Positions 1-8,521 of a stretch of 64,000 nt of DNA are shown here, in pieces. This DNA is from Nakamurella sp. PAMC28650 (lineage in GTDB: Bacteria > Actinomycetota > Actinomycetes > Mycobacteriales > Nakamurellaceae), in NCBI RefSeq assembly GCF_014303395.1, contig NZ_CP060298.1:1798001-1862000 (forward strand), read 5' to 3'. The notes beneath the pieces are model-generated. The model worked only from the letters and a program-made list of their open reading frames with translations. It searched no databases and was not told the origin of the DNA. The first letter of the stretch is position 1, and each line of letters begins with the position of its first letter. Both the position numbers and the translations under genes were made by a program.

Positions 1-940
1 GGCCCGCCTGCAACGCGTTGTAGCGGCCGCTGTCGTCCGGCACGATGCGGAAGGTCAGTTCCGAGAGCTTGGCCGGGCCGGTGCCGAGGACGGTGGGGCC
101 CCACTTGTAGTCGGGATTGTTCTTCAACGTCAGGTGGTCGCCCGCGACGTACTCGCCGAAGGTGAACGGGCCGGTCCCCACGGGGTGGTTCCCGAATCCG
201 GTGACACCGTACTTCGCCAGCGCCGTGGGGGAGATGATGCCGAAGTTCCCGGCCGCCTGCTGGTGCAGGAAACCGGCATTGGGTGCCGAGAAGATGATCT
301 GCACGGTCGAGGCGTCGATGATCTTGGTTTCCTTGTAGGGACCTAGGGCGCCGAGTCCACTCTTCGACTTGGTGGCCGGGTCCACGACGTGGTCGTAGGT
401 CGCCTTGACCGCTGCGGCGTCGAACTTGGTGCCGTCGTGGAAGGTCACATCGGTGCGGAGCTTGAACGTGTACGTGGTGGCATCGGCCGAGACCGTATAG
501 CTGGTGGCAAGTCCGGGATGGAACTCGCTGGCCGCGCCGTTCTTGCCCGGCAGCCACCAGACCAGGGGGTCGAACAAGGCGAACGTGATGAGCAGGGTGA
601 GCGCGAGGCCGGTCGCACCGGGATCCAGCGTGTCCGGGGTGGACGAGATACCCATCACCAGCTTGCCGCCGGCGGCCGCTGCGACGGGTGCCGCGGAAGG
701 GACGGCAGCGCCGGCCCCGGACGTCGACGACGCGGCAGTGGCACCCGACGTGCTGGACGAGCCGCACGCGGCGAGGGCGAACCCGGCGGCGACGGCGCCG
801 CCCAGTCCCAGCATGCTGCGCCGCGAGAACCGGCGGGCGGCGCTGGAGGAGAGAAGGACCGGATTCAACGGTCCTGGTGTCGACGGCGCCATCGCCGAAG
901 GCGTCGCGTCGGTCACGTCTCGGTTGAGGTGCTCTGTCAT
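1..940 (-). CDS. ABC transporter substrate-binding lipoprotein, family 5 (partial, 3' end outside window)
   Basis: About 313 codons are visible; the gene runs off the left edge. It starts at ATG 938-940 with AGGGAG about 9 nt upstream. The N-terminus has a twin-arginine-like stretch (RRFSRRSML, residues 36-44), a hydrophobic segment and lipobox LAAC with Cys59, so it should be exported and lipid-anchored. After a Ser/Thr/Ala-rich linker, the DppA/OppA pattern begins: GGKLVMGISSTPDTLDP, then FKLRTDVTFHDGTKFDA and HPVGTGPFTFGEY. Family members deliver oligopeptides, nickel or other small solutes to an ABC importer. With a transpeptidase, amidase and iminopeptidase nearby, a peptide or amide ligand is likely (inference). 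No permease genes are visible on this side of the edge. Confidence 0.9.
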   Translation of the reverse strand, partial: MTEHLNRDVTDATPSAMAPSTPGPLNPVLLSSSAARRFSRRSMLGLGGAVAAGFALAACGSSSTSGATAASSTSGAGAAVPSAAPVAAAAGGKLVMGISSTPDTLDPGATGLALTLLITFALFDPLVWWLPGKNGAASEFHPGLATSYTVSADATTYTFKLRTDVTFHDGTKFDAAAVKATYDHVVDPATKSKSGLGALGPYKETKIIDASTVQIIFSAPNAGFLHQQAAGNFGIISPTALAKYGVTGFGNHPVGTGPFTFGEYVAGDHLTLKNNPDYKWGPTVLGTGPAKLSELTFRIVPDDSGRYNALQAG

Positions 941-990
941 GGATGAACTCCCTGGGTCTGCACACGAGAGAGCCCTTGAAGGCTCTGTAT

Positions 991-999
991 GTTGTATAC
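991..999. promoter_or_regulatory. Putative GntR operator upstream of the binding protein
   Basis: GTTGTATAC lies about 50 bp upstream of the binding-protein start. It is the reverse complement of the site at 3861-3869. The TTGTATACAA-type core resembles sites used by FCD/FadR-type GntR regulators. A GntR gene sits at 3936-4598. Assignment to that regulator is inference. Confidence 0.45.
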
Positions 1000-1150
1000 G
1001 GGAATTCAAGACCATGTTTGTTTCGTGCGTGTCAACACCGAGGCGCATCTGGGCTACTTCTTGATTCCATCCGCCGTCCCCCGAATGACGCGGCGAACAC
1101 CGGATGACGCAATGGTCGGGCGGTTGTCGCGAGGGCCGGGTAACCATTGA

Positions 1151-1906
1151 CTACCAGAACAGCAGTTTGAGGCCCACGACGGTGCCGAACACGATGACGG
1201 CCGTGCGCAGCACACGAACCGGAAGCCGCCGAGCGATCCTGGCCCCGACGTAGCCGCCCAACAGACTGGCCACGGCCATGATCACCACCGGCAGCCAGGC
1301 CACCGGCCCGAAGATGACGAAGGCGATCATGGCCAGCGTGTTGATGGCCAGGGAAAGCGCGTTCTTGAGGCCGTTGATCGCCTGCAGGCCCAATGGCAGC
1401 AGAGTGCCGAGGACTCCCAACAGCATGATGCCCAGACCGGCACCGAAGTAACCCCCGTAGACGGAGGACAGCAGCACACCGAGGTAGACCCAGGCCCCCC
1501 GGTCACGGTGGCCGGCCTCTCGCCGCTGGGCGACCTTGGCGGCGAGAAGAGGCTGCACGGCGAAGATCGCGGTGGCGCCGAGGATCAGCCAGGGAACGAG
1601 GGCCGTGAAGGTCGCCGCCGGCGCGGTCAGCAACAGGAGCGACCCGATCGCCGAGCCGACCACGCTGACGGCTCCCAGGATGGTCAACCTACGGACATCA
1701 GCGGCCAACTCCTTGCGATAGCCGACCGCACCGCCGAGATATCCCGGCCACAGGGCCACCGTGTTGGTGACGTTGGCCGTGACGCTGCCGTATCCGGCGG
1801 CGAGCAACGCCGGGAACGAGATCAGTGACCCGCCACCGGCAACGGCGTTGAACGCCCCGGCCAGGACGCCGGCCCCACCCAGCAGGAGCCCGGTCCCCAG
1901 GTTCAC
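1151..1906 (-). CDS. TauE/SafE-family membrane transport protein
   Basis: This 251-residue, very hydrophobic protein has the TauE/SafE (DUF81) signature: an N-terminal GAFNAVAGGGSLISFPALL helix and, in the second half, VYGGYFGAGLGIMLLG. About eight membrane segments can be drawn. Family members export sulfite or organosulfonates or act as anion permeases. I chose GTG 1906 because it overlaps the TGA of the upstream gamma-glutamyltransferase gene (GTGA, 1903-1906), which implies translational coupling. The open frame continues upstream but is not hydrophobic there. Coupling to a transferase that acts on glutathione-like compounds fits export of a sulfur-containing breakdown product (inference). 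Confidence 0.85.
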   Translation of the reverse strand: MNLGTGLLLGGAGVLAGAFNAVAGGGSLISFPALLAAGYGSVTANVTNTVALWPGYLGGAVGYRKELAADVRRLTILGAVSVVGSAIGSLLLLTAPAATFTALVPWLILGATAIFAVQPLLAAKVAQRREAGHRDRGAWVYLGVLLSSVYGGYFGAGLGIMLLGVLGTLLPLGLQAINGLKNALSLAINTLAMIAFVIFGPVAWLPVVIMAVASLLGGYVGARIARRLPVRVLRTAVIVFGTVVGLKLLFW

Positions 1907-3762
1907 CGCCCAACCGCATAACCGTAGCTTCCACGCGGATTCGCGGCCGCTCGCAGGAAGCCCGTCGTCGGATCGACGGCGACGGCGCTCAGGCGGCCGA
2001 GAGTCCAGTCCGGGGCGACCTCCACCAGATGACCGCGGCCTCGAAGGTCCTGGATGACCTCGGATCCGAACCGGGGCTCGACGACCAGCTCGGCCGGGGC
2101 GGAGCGCCGCGGCCAGAACGAGCTGGGAAAGTGGTTGCTGTGCATGTTGGGAGCGTCGATGGCGGCCTGGAGTCCCAGCCGGCCGTGCACCAGCGACAGG
2201 AAGAACATCAACGACCACTGATCCTGTTGGTCACCGCCCGGCGTGCCGAAAGCCAGCCAGGGTCGGCCGTCCCTGAGCGCGAAGGAGGGCGACAGAGTCG
2301 TTCTCGGTCTGCTGCCGGGCCTCAGCGAAGAAGCCAGATCCGGTTCCAGCCAGGCCATCTGAGCCCGTGAGCCCAACGGAAAACCCAGGTCCGCGATCGT
2401 CGGGGAGCTCTGCAGCCAGCCGCCACTGGGGGTTGCGGAGATCATCATTCCGGAGCGGTCGACGACGTCGAGGTGGCAGGTGTCGCCCCGTGTCGTCCCG
2501 TCGGCGTCCACCCCGGTCCCGCCCGGGAGGGCAGCAGGACCGGCGGCGTCGAACCCGGCCACCGTCGGCTCGCCCGCTCCCGCCGCACCGGCTCCGGCTG
2601 CCCCTGCGGTTCCGCTCGCAGCGGTGCGCAGCCGGGCCACCCCTGGCTCGCGTCCGTCCGGTCGACCCGGCCGGAGAACGGTGGACGCCGCCGGGCCGAT
2701 GAGGGCCCGGCGGGTGACCGCATATTCTTCCGAGAGCAGCGTGGCGAGGGGGACGTCGACCACGTTCGGGTCGCCGTACCATGCCTCGCGATCGGCGAAG
2801 GCGAGCTTGCCGCATTCGACGACCGTGTGCAGGTAGTCGGCGGACAGGAAGCCGGCGGCGTCGAGGTCGAAGCCGGAGAGCAGTGAGAGCTGCTGCAGGA
2901 AAACCGGTCCCTGGCCCCAGGGACCGGTCTTGCAGACGGTGTAGGGGCCGTAGTCGAAGGTGACCGGATCTTCGACCGGACACTGCCAACCGGCGAGGTC
3001 GTCCCCGGTCAGCAAGCCCGCATGAGGCTCACCCGTGCTGTCCCTGACCTCCCTGGTGCAATGTGCGGCGATAGCATCTGCGACGAAACCCTCGTAGAAC
3101 GCCCGCCGCGCGGCATCGATCTGCAGGCTGCGATCCGCGCCCGCCATTTCCGCTTCGTCGATGATGCGTCGCCACGTCGCGGCCAGCACCGGACTCGTCA
3201 TGCGGCTGCCGACCGCGGGTACCTGGTCACCGGGCAACCAGGTGGCGGCGGAGGTCGGCCAGTCCCGCCGGAAGGTTCCCGCCACGGCCTGGATCGTCTC
3301 GGCGATCTGCGGCAGCATGGGCCAGCCCTGCTCGGCGATTCCGATGGCCGGCTCGAGCACCGCCCGCAGGGACCAGGTCCCCCACCGCTGGAGCAACAGC
3401 AACCACGCAGCCATCGCGCCGGGCACGGTGGCCGCGAGCAGGCCGGTACCGGGAACCTCGGTGAGGCCGAGCGAGTCGAAGTGTGCGATGGTCGCGGCCT
3501 GCGGTGTGACGCCCTGGCCGGCGATGACCTCCACCCGCTCCTCCGTGGGATCCCACAGCAGGATCGGCGCCTCGCCGGCCGGCCCGTTCAGATGGGGTTC
3601 GACCGCATGCAGGACGAAGGCCGCCGCGACTGCTGCATCCGCCGCATTGCCACCCCGCTCCAATACACTCATCCCGGTCGAGGACGCGAGGTAGTGGGTA
3701 CTGGCGACCATTCCGAAGTCACCGGTGAGTTCGGGGCGCGTGGTGAACGGTGCTGACGTCAC
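1903..3762 (-). CDS. Gamma-glutamyltransferase family protein (Ntn hydrolase)
   Basis: 619 residues, the usual length for the family. The N-terminal part has GMVASTHYLASSTGMSVLER and GGNAADAAVAAAF, typical of the large-subunit side. The autocatalytic cleavage threonine is probably Thr428 in GDTCHLDVVDRSG. PSGGWLQSSP and LRPGSRPRTTLSPS follow, as in GGT small subunits. A Gly/Ala-rich insert lies at about 380-410 just before the cleavage site. No signal peptide is evident, so it may be cytoplasmic. GGTs cleave the gamma-glutamyl bond of glutathione and related compounds; some members act on other acyl groups, so the substrate is open. It is translationally coupled to the TauE-type gene. Confidence 0.88.
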   Translation of the reverse strand: MTSAPFTTRPELTGDFGMVASTHYLASSTGMSVLERGGNAADAAVAAAFVLHAVEPHLNGPAGEAPILLWDPTEERVEVIAGQGVTPQAATIAHFDSLGLTEVPGTGLLAATVPGAMAAWLLLLQRWGTWSLRAVLEPAIGIAEQGWPMLPQIAETIQAVAGTFRRDWPTSAATWLPGDQVPAVGSRMTSPVLAATWRRIIDEAEMAGADRSLQIDAARRAFYEGFVADAIAAHCTREVRDSTGEPHAGLLTGDDLAGWQCPVEDPVTFDYGPYTVCKTGPWGQGPVFLQQLSLLSGFDLDAAGFLSADYLHTVVECGKLAFADREAWYGDPNVVDVPLATLLSEEYAVTRRALIGPAASTVLRPGRPDGREPGVARLRTAASGTAGAAGAGAAGAGEPTVAGFDAAGPAALPGGTGVDADGTTRGDTCHLDVVDRSGMMISATPSGGWLQSSPTIADLGFPLGSRAQMAWLEPDLASSLRPGSRPRTTLSPSFALRDGRPWLAFGTPGGDQQDQWSLMFFLSLVHGRLGLQAAIDAPNMHSNHFPSSFWPRRSAPAELVVEPRFGSEVIQDLRGRGHLVEVAPDWTLGRLSAVAVDPTTGFLRAAANPRGSYGYAVGR

Positions 3763-3859
3763 ATGACCGCTTTCTCTGGGTTTCGACGGCGTATGGGTTT
3801 CGAGGGCGTCCGGATGGGTGGCGGGACATCCGCGACCTTGCCTTGGGTGTCTCGGCTAC

Positions 3860-3869
3860 TGTATACAAC
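3860..3869. promoter_or_regulatory. Putative GntR operator upstream of the gamma-glutamyltransferase gene
   Basis: TGTATACAAC, about 100 bp upstream of the start at 3762 and between that gene and the GntR gene, which is transcribed toward it. It matches 9 of 10 bases of the inverted copy near 991. Finding the same motif only in front of the two outward catabolic units suggests a small regulon. Confidence 0.45.
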
Positions 3870-3935
3870 ATCGAACGCCCAGGGACAGTGCCGAAGAAGA
3901 ATTGCGGTCGGTCGACGACCCGGGGTGGCGGTCGG

Positions 3936-4598
3936 TCAGACCAGTAGCCGGAAGGAGGCGCGGGCGGCCAGTACGTGCCGTCGAGCCTCCGCCTCGGACA
4001 GCTCACCGTCGCCGGAAGCGATGGCCTTGATCAGCACCTGGTGTTCAGCCCACGACTGCGGAGCCCGACCGGAGGCACTGTGCCGGAACAGCCACTGGCT
4101 GCGCTTGACCATCGGCGAGCCGATCCCGGCCAGGTAGGTGTTCTCGCTGAGTTCGAACACACAGGTGTGGAATTCGGTATTCAGATCGGCCAGGGCGTCC
4201 AGATCGCCGTTCGTCTTGGCGGTCTTGGCGCGGTCCTGGATGTCCTCCAGCCTGGCCAGTCCGGCGGGCTGGATCTTCTGGGATGCGAGCCGGGCGCTCA
4301 GGGGTTCGAGGGCGAGCCTGACGTCGAACAGGTTCTCCGCCTCCTGGGCCGACATGCTGGCCACGAAAGCACCACGCCTGGCCGTGACGTCGAGAAATCC
4401 CTCGCTGCTGAGCACGCGCATCGCCTCCCGGATGGGATTGCGCGAAACATCCAGGCGTTCGGCGAGGCGGTCCTCGATGAGCCGCTCCCCCGGGGACAGC
4501 TCACCACCGAGAATCATCCGACGAATCTCCGCCGCCACGACCTCGCGCAGTGGTTGGTGCGCGGCACCCGGGGTGGGCAGGGAATTGGTCGCAGTCAT
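3936..4598 (-). CDS. GntR-family regulator, FCD/FadR subgroup
   Basis: 220 residues from ATG 4598. The winged helix covers about residues 10-75: LREVVAAEIRRMILGGELSPGERLIEDRLAERLDVSRNPIREAMRVLSSEGFLDV, with the hallmark P-GERL and SR-PIREA. The rest is the all-helical FCD ligand domain (RLALEPLSARLAS, DLNTEFH, WAEHQVLIKAI), including the Asp and His positions often used to bind metal and a small carboxylate. The open frame continues far upstream, but the amino acids there are not GntR-like. It is divergent from the amidase gene at 4764 and probably regulates that gene and the transferase unit. Confidence 0.9.
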   Translation of the reverse strand: MTATNSLPTPGAAHQPLREVVAAEIRRMILGGELSPGERLIEDRLAERLDVSRNPIREAMRVLSSEGFLDVTARRGAFVASMSAQEAENLFDVRLALEPLSARLASQKIQPAGLARLEDIQDRAKTAKTNGDLDALADLNTEFHTCVFELSENTYLAGIGSPMVKRSQWLFRHSASGRAPQSWAEHQVLIKAIASGDGELSEAEARRHVLAARASFRLLV

Positions 4599-4763
4599 GG
4601 TTATAGATTCTATGCAGTCGCAGACCGATTTGACGCGGCCGCAGGTGAGACCCTGTGCACGATCGGTCGAGCGCGATGAAAGACATGATGGGAGATTCAC
4701 CCTGCTGTGCCCCCGGGATGCTTGCCGGGCGGACTCCGACGAAAGATGAGGAAGGGTAACGAC

Positions 4764-5813
4764 ATGAATCGACCGGCCGAGATCTTCCGCTACCACCCGG
4801 GCCCGGAGGACTTCGTCTGGACGTTCGGTGGCGCTGCTGCGAAGGCGACCGTGCGTCCGGGGACGTTGCTCGAACTCTTCACCGAGGACTGTTTCGGGGG
4901 CGTTGTACGCAGTAAGGACGATCTGGTTTCGCTGGTCTGCAACTTTCCTTTCCTCAACCCGCAGACCGGTCCCTTCCACGTCGAGGGGGCCGAGCCCGGA
5001 GATACCCTCGCGATCCATTTCGTCTCGATCGAACCGGCACGTGACTGGGGAGCATCGACGACCGTCCCCCTCTTCGGAGCCCTCACCTCGACGGTCCACA
5101 CCGCCACGCTGCAACCTCCGCTACCGGAGCGGGTGTGGATCTGGGCGTTGGACCTGGACACCCGGACCTGCACCTTCACCGCCCACGACTCGGCGCATCG
5201 GGTCGAGTTGCCGATCGATCCGATGCACGGGACGGTCGGGGTGGCTCCGGCCAACCTCGAGGTCAGGTCCGCCCTCGTGCCGGACGCGCACGGGGGCAAC
5301 CTGGACTCGCCCGAAATGCGTGCCGGCGTCACCTGCTTTCTCGGCGTGTCGGTCGAAGGGGCCCTGTTCAGCCTCGGGGACGGCCACGCCAGACAGGGCG
5401 AGGGTGAGACCTGCGGCGTCGCAGTGGAAACCGCGATGAACACCGTCATCGTGATCGATCTGATCAAGGGCCGGTCGGCGCCCTGGCCACGGATCGAGTC
5501 CGATACCCATCTGATGTCGCTCGGGTCCGCGCGCCCGCTGGAGGACGCCTTCCGCATCGCCCAGCTCGATCTGCTGCGCTGGGTCGCGCAGGACTGCGGG
5601 CTCTCCGAACTCGATGCCTACCAACTGCTCTCGCAGGTCGTCGAGTCTCCGATCGCGAATGTCTGCGACACCAACTACACCTCGGTCGCCAAGGTGCGCA
5701 AATCGTGGGTGCCGGGACGATCGGCGACCACGGAAACCCACGAGCGGCTGAAGGCCATCGGCGCCGCGTATCTGGCCGACCTCGCGGCCGCTGCCGGAAA
5801 GGAGACAGAATGA
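4764..5813 (+). CDS. Acetamidase/formamidase family amidohydrolase
   Basis: 349 residues. ATG 4764 follows GAGGAAGGG at about 4747-4755. The sequence has the FmdA/AmdA pattern: YHPGPEDFVWTFGG at the N-terminus, the GPFHVEGAEPGDTLAIHFVSIEPARDWG segment, HGTVGVAP and GDGHARQGEGETCGVAVE. These enzymes hydrolyse short amides to ammonia and an acid in the cytoplasm. Its stop overlaps the next ATG (ATGA, 5810-5813), so it forms a coupled pair with a proline iminopeptidase. That pairing suggests turnover of amide- or proline-capped peptides (inference). Confidence 0.88.
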   Translation: MNRPAEIFRYHPGPEDFVWTFGGAAAKATVRPGTLLELFTEDCFGGVVRSKDDLVSLVCNFPFLNPQTGPFHVEGAEPGDTLAIHFVSIEPARDWGASTTVPLFGALTSTVHTATLQPPLPERVWIWALDLDTRTCTFTAHDSAHRVELPIDPMHGTVGVAPANLEVRSALVPDAHGGNLDSPEMRAGVTCFLGVSVEGALFSLGDGHARQGEGETCGVAVETAMNTVIVIDLIKGRSAPWPRIESDTHLMSLGSARPLEDAFRIAQLDLLRWVAQDCGLSELDAYQLLSQVVESPIANVCDTNYTSVAKVRKSWVPGRSATTETHERLKAIGAAYLADLAAAAGKETE

Positions 5814-6769
5814 GCATCACAACTCTCGGTTCGTCCCCGTCCGACGAGGGTCTCGTGCCTTTACAGGTCACGATCGAGGGCCGTCCGGAAATGGTGTCGA
5901 CCTGGTATCGAATCGTGGGCGGGCCTCTCGACCGGGGTGCGCGCGGCCCGGCTCCGCTGATCGTGGCCCATGGCGGTCCTGGCGCGACCCATGACTATCT
6001 GTTGTCCATCGCGGAACTGGCCGTGAACGGCCGCGCCGTCATCTTCTACGACCAACTGGGCAACGGCAGGAGTACGCACCTACCGGAGCAGGGCGCTGAT
6101 TTCTGGACCGTTGATCTGTTCGTCCAGGAATTGCAGAATCTGGTGAAGGCTCTCGGATTGGAGAATGGTCACCACCTTCTCGGCCAGTCCTGGGGTGGTT
6201 TCCTGGCGCAGGAGTACGCACTCACCTCGCCGGTCGGTCTGTCCTCCCTGGTGCTCGCCGACACCGCCGCCTCGTTCCCGGAGTTCCTGGCCGAGTGCAA
6301 CCGGCTGCGCGAGTTGTTGCCCGCCGACGTCCAGCAAACACTCGTCGATCACGAAAAAGCAGGAACGACCGGTGATCCCGAGTATCTGGCCGCCTGTGAT
6401 GTGTTCTACCGGCGGCATGTCTGCCGACTCGACCCATGGCCGCCCGAGGTGGTCGAGTCCTTCGCGTGGATCGACCGTGACCCGACCGTCTACCACACGA
6501 TGAACGGCCCCAGCGAGTTCCACGTCATCGGGTCCATCAAGGACTGGAGCGTGCGGGACCGACTGTCGGAGATCGCGCTCCCGACCCTGCTGGTGTCCGG
6601 TGCCCACGACGAGGCAGGGCCGGCCGTGCAACAGACCCTGCTGGACGGAATCCCCGGCTCCAGCTGGCATCTGTTCGAGCACTCCGCACACATGCCTCAC
6701 GTGGAGGAACGGGACGCCTACGTGGAGGTCCTGAACCACTGGTTGGCCCAGCACGACCCAGGTCGCTGA
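5810..6769 (+). CDS. Proline iminopeptidase-type alpha/beta hydrolase (peptidase family S33)
   Basis: 319 residues. It has the oxyanion-hole motif HGGPGATHDYL, then FYDQLGNGRS, the nucleophile elbow GQSWGGFLAQEY, a helical cap, an acid in SGAHDEAGP and the histidine in HSAHMPHVEE. These features match Pip enzymes that release N-terminal proline; some relatives hydrolyse amino-acid amides or lactones. ATG 5810 overlaps the amidase stop, so the two are probably co-translated. A second, broken iminopeptidase gene lies at 14963-19036. Confidence 0.88.
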   Translation: MSITTLGSSPSDEGLVPLQVTIEGRPEMVSTWYRIVGGPLDRGARGPAPLIVAHGGPGATHDYLLSIAELAVNGRAVIFYDQLGNGRSTHLPEQGADFWTVDLFVQELQNLVKALGLENGHHLLGQSWGGFLAQEYALTSPVGLSSLVLADTAASFPEFLAECNRLRELLPADVQQTLVDHEKAGTTGDPEYLAACDVFYRRHVCRLDPWPPEVVESFAWIDRDPTVYHTMNGPSEFHVIGSIKDWSVRDRLSEIALPTLLVSGAHDEAGPAVQQTLLDGIPGSSWHLFEHSAHMPHVEERDAYVEVLNHWLAQHDPGR

Positions 6770-6930
6770 ATCGCCGCGGTCGCCGCATCCGACGGGTTCA
6801 TCAGGATCCGGGCGAGAAGCGAGGTGCCGGGCTTGCATTCGCAAGCACGAGGCCTTCGCAGAACTACGTTCGTAAATGTTCACGCTGAGTGCCCGGCGTC
6901 CGGCATTCGTGTGCCGATGAGTAGTGGAAG

Positions 6931-8397
6931 GTGCGGAAGAAGCTCGGGCCGAACCCATTGCGGGCCCGATCGAAAGTAGTCTTCGCGGACGTCTGGACCC
7001 TCCCGGCGCCCGGCGCCGACACCACCGCACCGACGGTCGCCCTTTCGTCTGATCCGGTCGCTCCCGACGGGACCAACGGCTGGTACCGGGGTCCGGTGAC
7101 GTTGACGGCCACCGCCGTCGACGACGTCGATCCCTCCCCGGTGGTCTCGGCAGTGGTCGATGGTGCTGCAGCCGCACAGATCTCGGCGCCGATCAGCTTC
7201 ATCACGGACGGCCGGCACACCGTCTCGGTGACCGCCGGCGATGCCGTCGGGAACGTCTCGGCGGCGTCGAGCTGGTCCGCGAAGGTCGACATGACCGCCC
7301 CGGTGTCGAACGCCATTGTCGACGAGGTGGCCCGCACGGTGAGTTTCACCGCCGCGGACGACACGTCCGGGGTGTCCAGGGTCGAGTACCAGCTTGCAAC
7401 CGGCTCCTGGCTGCCCACAAGCACTTCGGTCACGGTCGGGCCGGCTGCCGTCCTGGTCCACTACCGTGCGGTCGACCAGGCCGGAAACATCGAGGCAGTG
7501 CACCAGGTCTCGGTGCCGAAGGCCGGCGTCACGCTGCTGGCGTCGAATACTGTCGCAGTGCTGTCCGGCACTTCGGTGGTGGCGGGCGGATCCGTCACGT
7601 TGAGCACCAGGGTCGCCGGCTCGGGTGCGGTCCCGACCGGAACGGTGCGGGTCACCTCGCACGGGGTGCAGGTCGGACAGGTCGTCCTGTCCGGCGGCCG
7701 GGCGGTACTGACCGTCCGGGCCGGTGCGTTCCTGCCGGGCACCTACCGGTTGCTGGTCGGCTATTCCGGTAGCGCGATCTACTCGGCGTCCTCCGACACC
7801 GTTGCGCTGACGGTGCTCAAGGCCTCCTCGATCACCTCGGTCACCCTGTCGCCGACCACCGTCGCCTACGGATCCGCGGCGAGAGCGACTGTTCGCGTGA
7901 GCGTCTCCGGCCTGGCGGCGACCGGCGTCGTCACCATCACCGACGGGCGAGCGGTGCTCGGCCAGGGTCGGCTGTCGCACGGCGCGGTGACCATCACCCT
8001 GCAGAGCAGGTCGGCCGTCGGCACCCACTGGCTCAGGGCGTCCTACGCCGGCGACGCGTCGGTCGGACCGTCGGCGGGGACGGCGAAGCTGGTCGTGGTG
8101 AAGACATCCGCGCGGGTCCAGGCGGCGGCCGCATCGGTCCGGGCGTCGGCGAGAGCCACCGTCGGCGTGTGGGTCCTGACGACCCCGTCGTCGATCATCG
8201 CGGCCGGTGTCGTCACCGTGAGGGTGCTGATCGGCGCCCGGACCGTGGCCTCTGGCACGGCCCGGTTGTCGGGTGGTCGGGTGTCGGTGTCGCTTCCGAA
8301 GCTGGCGGCGGGCCGCTACCACCTGACGGTCGACTACTCCGGGAGCACGGTCGTCGCGGCGGCATCGGCGAGCACTGCCCTGACCGTCACCCGGTGA
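6931..8397 (+). CDS. Ig-like repeat protein, probably a 5'-truncated remnant
   Basis: 488 residues from GTG 6931. Almost all is beta-sandwich repeats. First come two stretches like those in secreted adhesins and hydrolases (TAPTVALSSDP, GWYRGPVTLTATAVDD; then TAPVSNAIVDEVARTVSFTA). Three Big-type Ig repeats follow, each ending in a Y-x-L/HY-S/G-S signature. There is no signal peptide, and an in-frame TAG lies just upstream at 6922. Such repeats normally sit behind an exported catalytic domain, so this looks like the surviving C-terminal part of a larger secreted protein. It could still be expressed from GTG, but export is doubtful. Confidence 0.6.
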   Translation: MRKKLGPNPLRARSKVVFADVWTLPAPGADTTAPTVALSSDPVAPDGTNGWYRGPVTLTATAVDDVDPSPVVSAVVDGAAAAQISAPISFITDGRHTVSVTAGDAVGNVSAASSWSAKVDMTAPVSNAIVDEVARTVSFTAADDTSGVSRVEYQLATGSWLPTSTSVTVGPAAVLVHYRAVDQAGNIEAVHQVSVPKAGVTLLASNTVAVLSGTSVVAGGSVTLSTRVAGSGAVPTGTVRVTSHGVQVGQVVLSGGRAVLTVRAGAFLPGTYRLLVGYSGSAIYSASSDTVALTVLKASSITSVTLSPTTVAYGSAARATVRVSVSGLAATGVVTITDGRAVLGQGRLSHGAVTITLQSRSAVGTHWLRASYAGDASVGPSAGTAKLVVVKTSARVQAAAASVRASARATVGVWVLTTPSSIIAAGVVTVRVLIGARTVASGTARLSGGRVSVSLPKLAAGRYHLTVDYSGSTVVAAASASTALTVTR

Positions 8398-8437
8398 GGT
8401 CCGGTCGGGGCGTCTGTTGAACCAAGTGGTGCAGCAC

Positions 8438-8468
8438 AGTGCCCCGGGCCCAACGGGTCCGGGGCACT
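8438..8468. terminator. Bidirectional hairpin terminator between convergent genes
   Basis: AGTGCCCCGGGCCC and GGGTCCGGGGCACT form a 14-bp stem with one G-T wobble around a 3-nt AAC loop. It sits between the Ig-repeat gene and the convergent dehydrogenase. There is no long U-tract, common in high-GC actinobacteria. Confidence 0.7.
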
Positions 8469-8521
8469 TGCATGCGGCTGACAGGTCGTCGCGCGATCTG
8501 GGGGGAGTGGCCGACCTGCTG

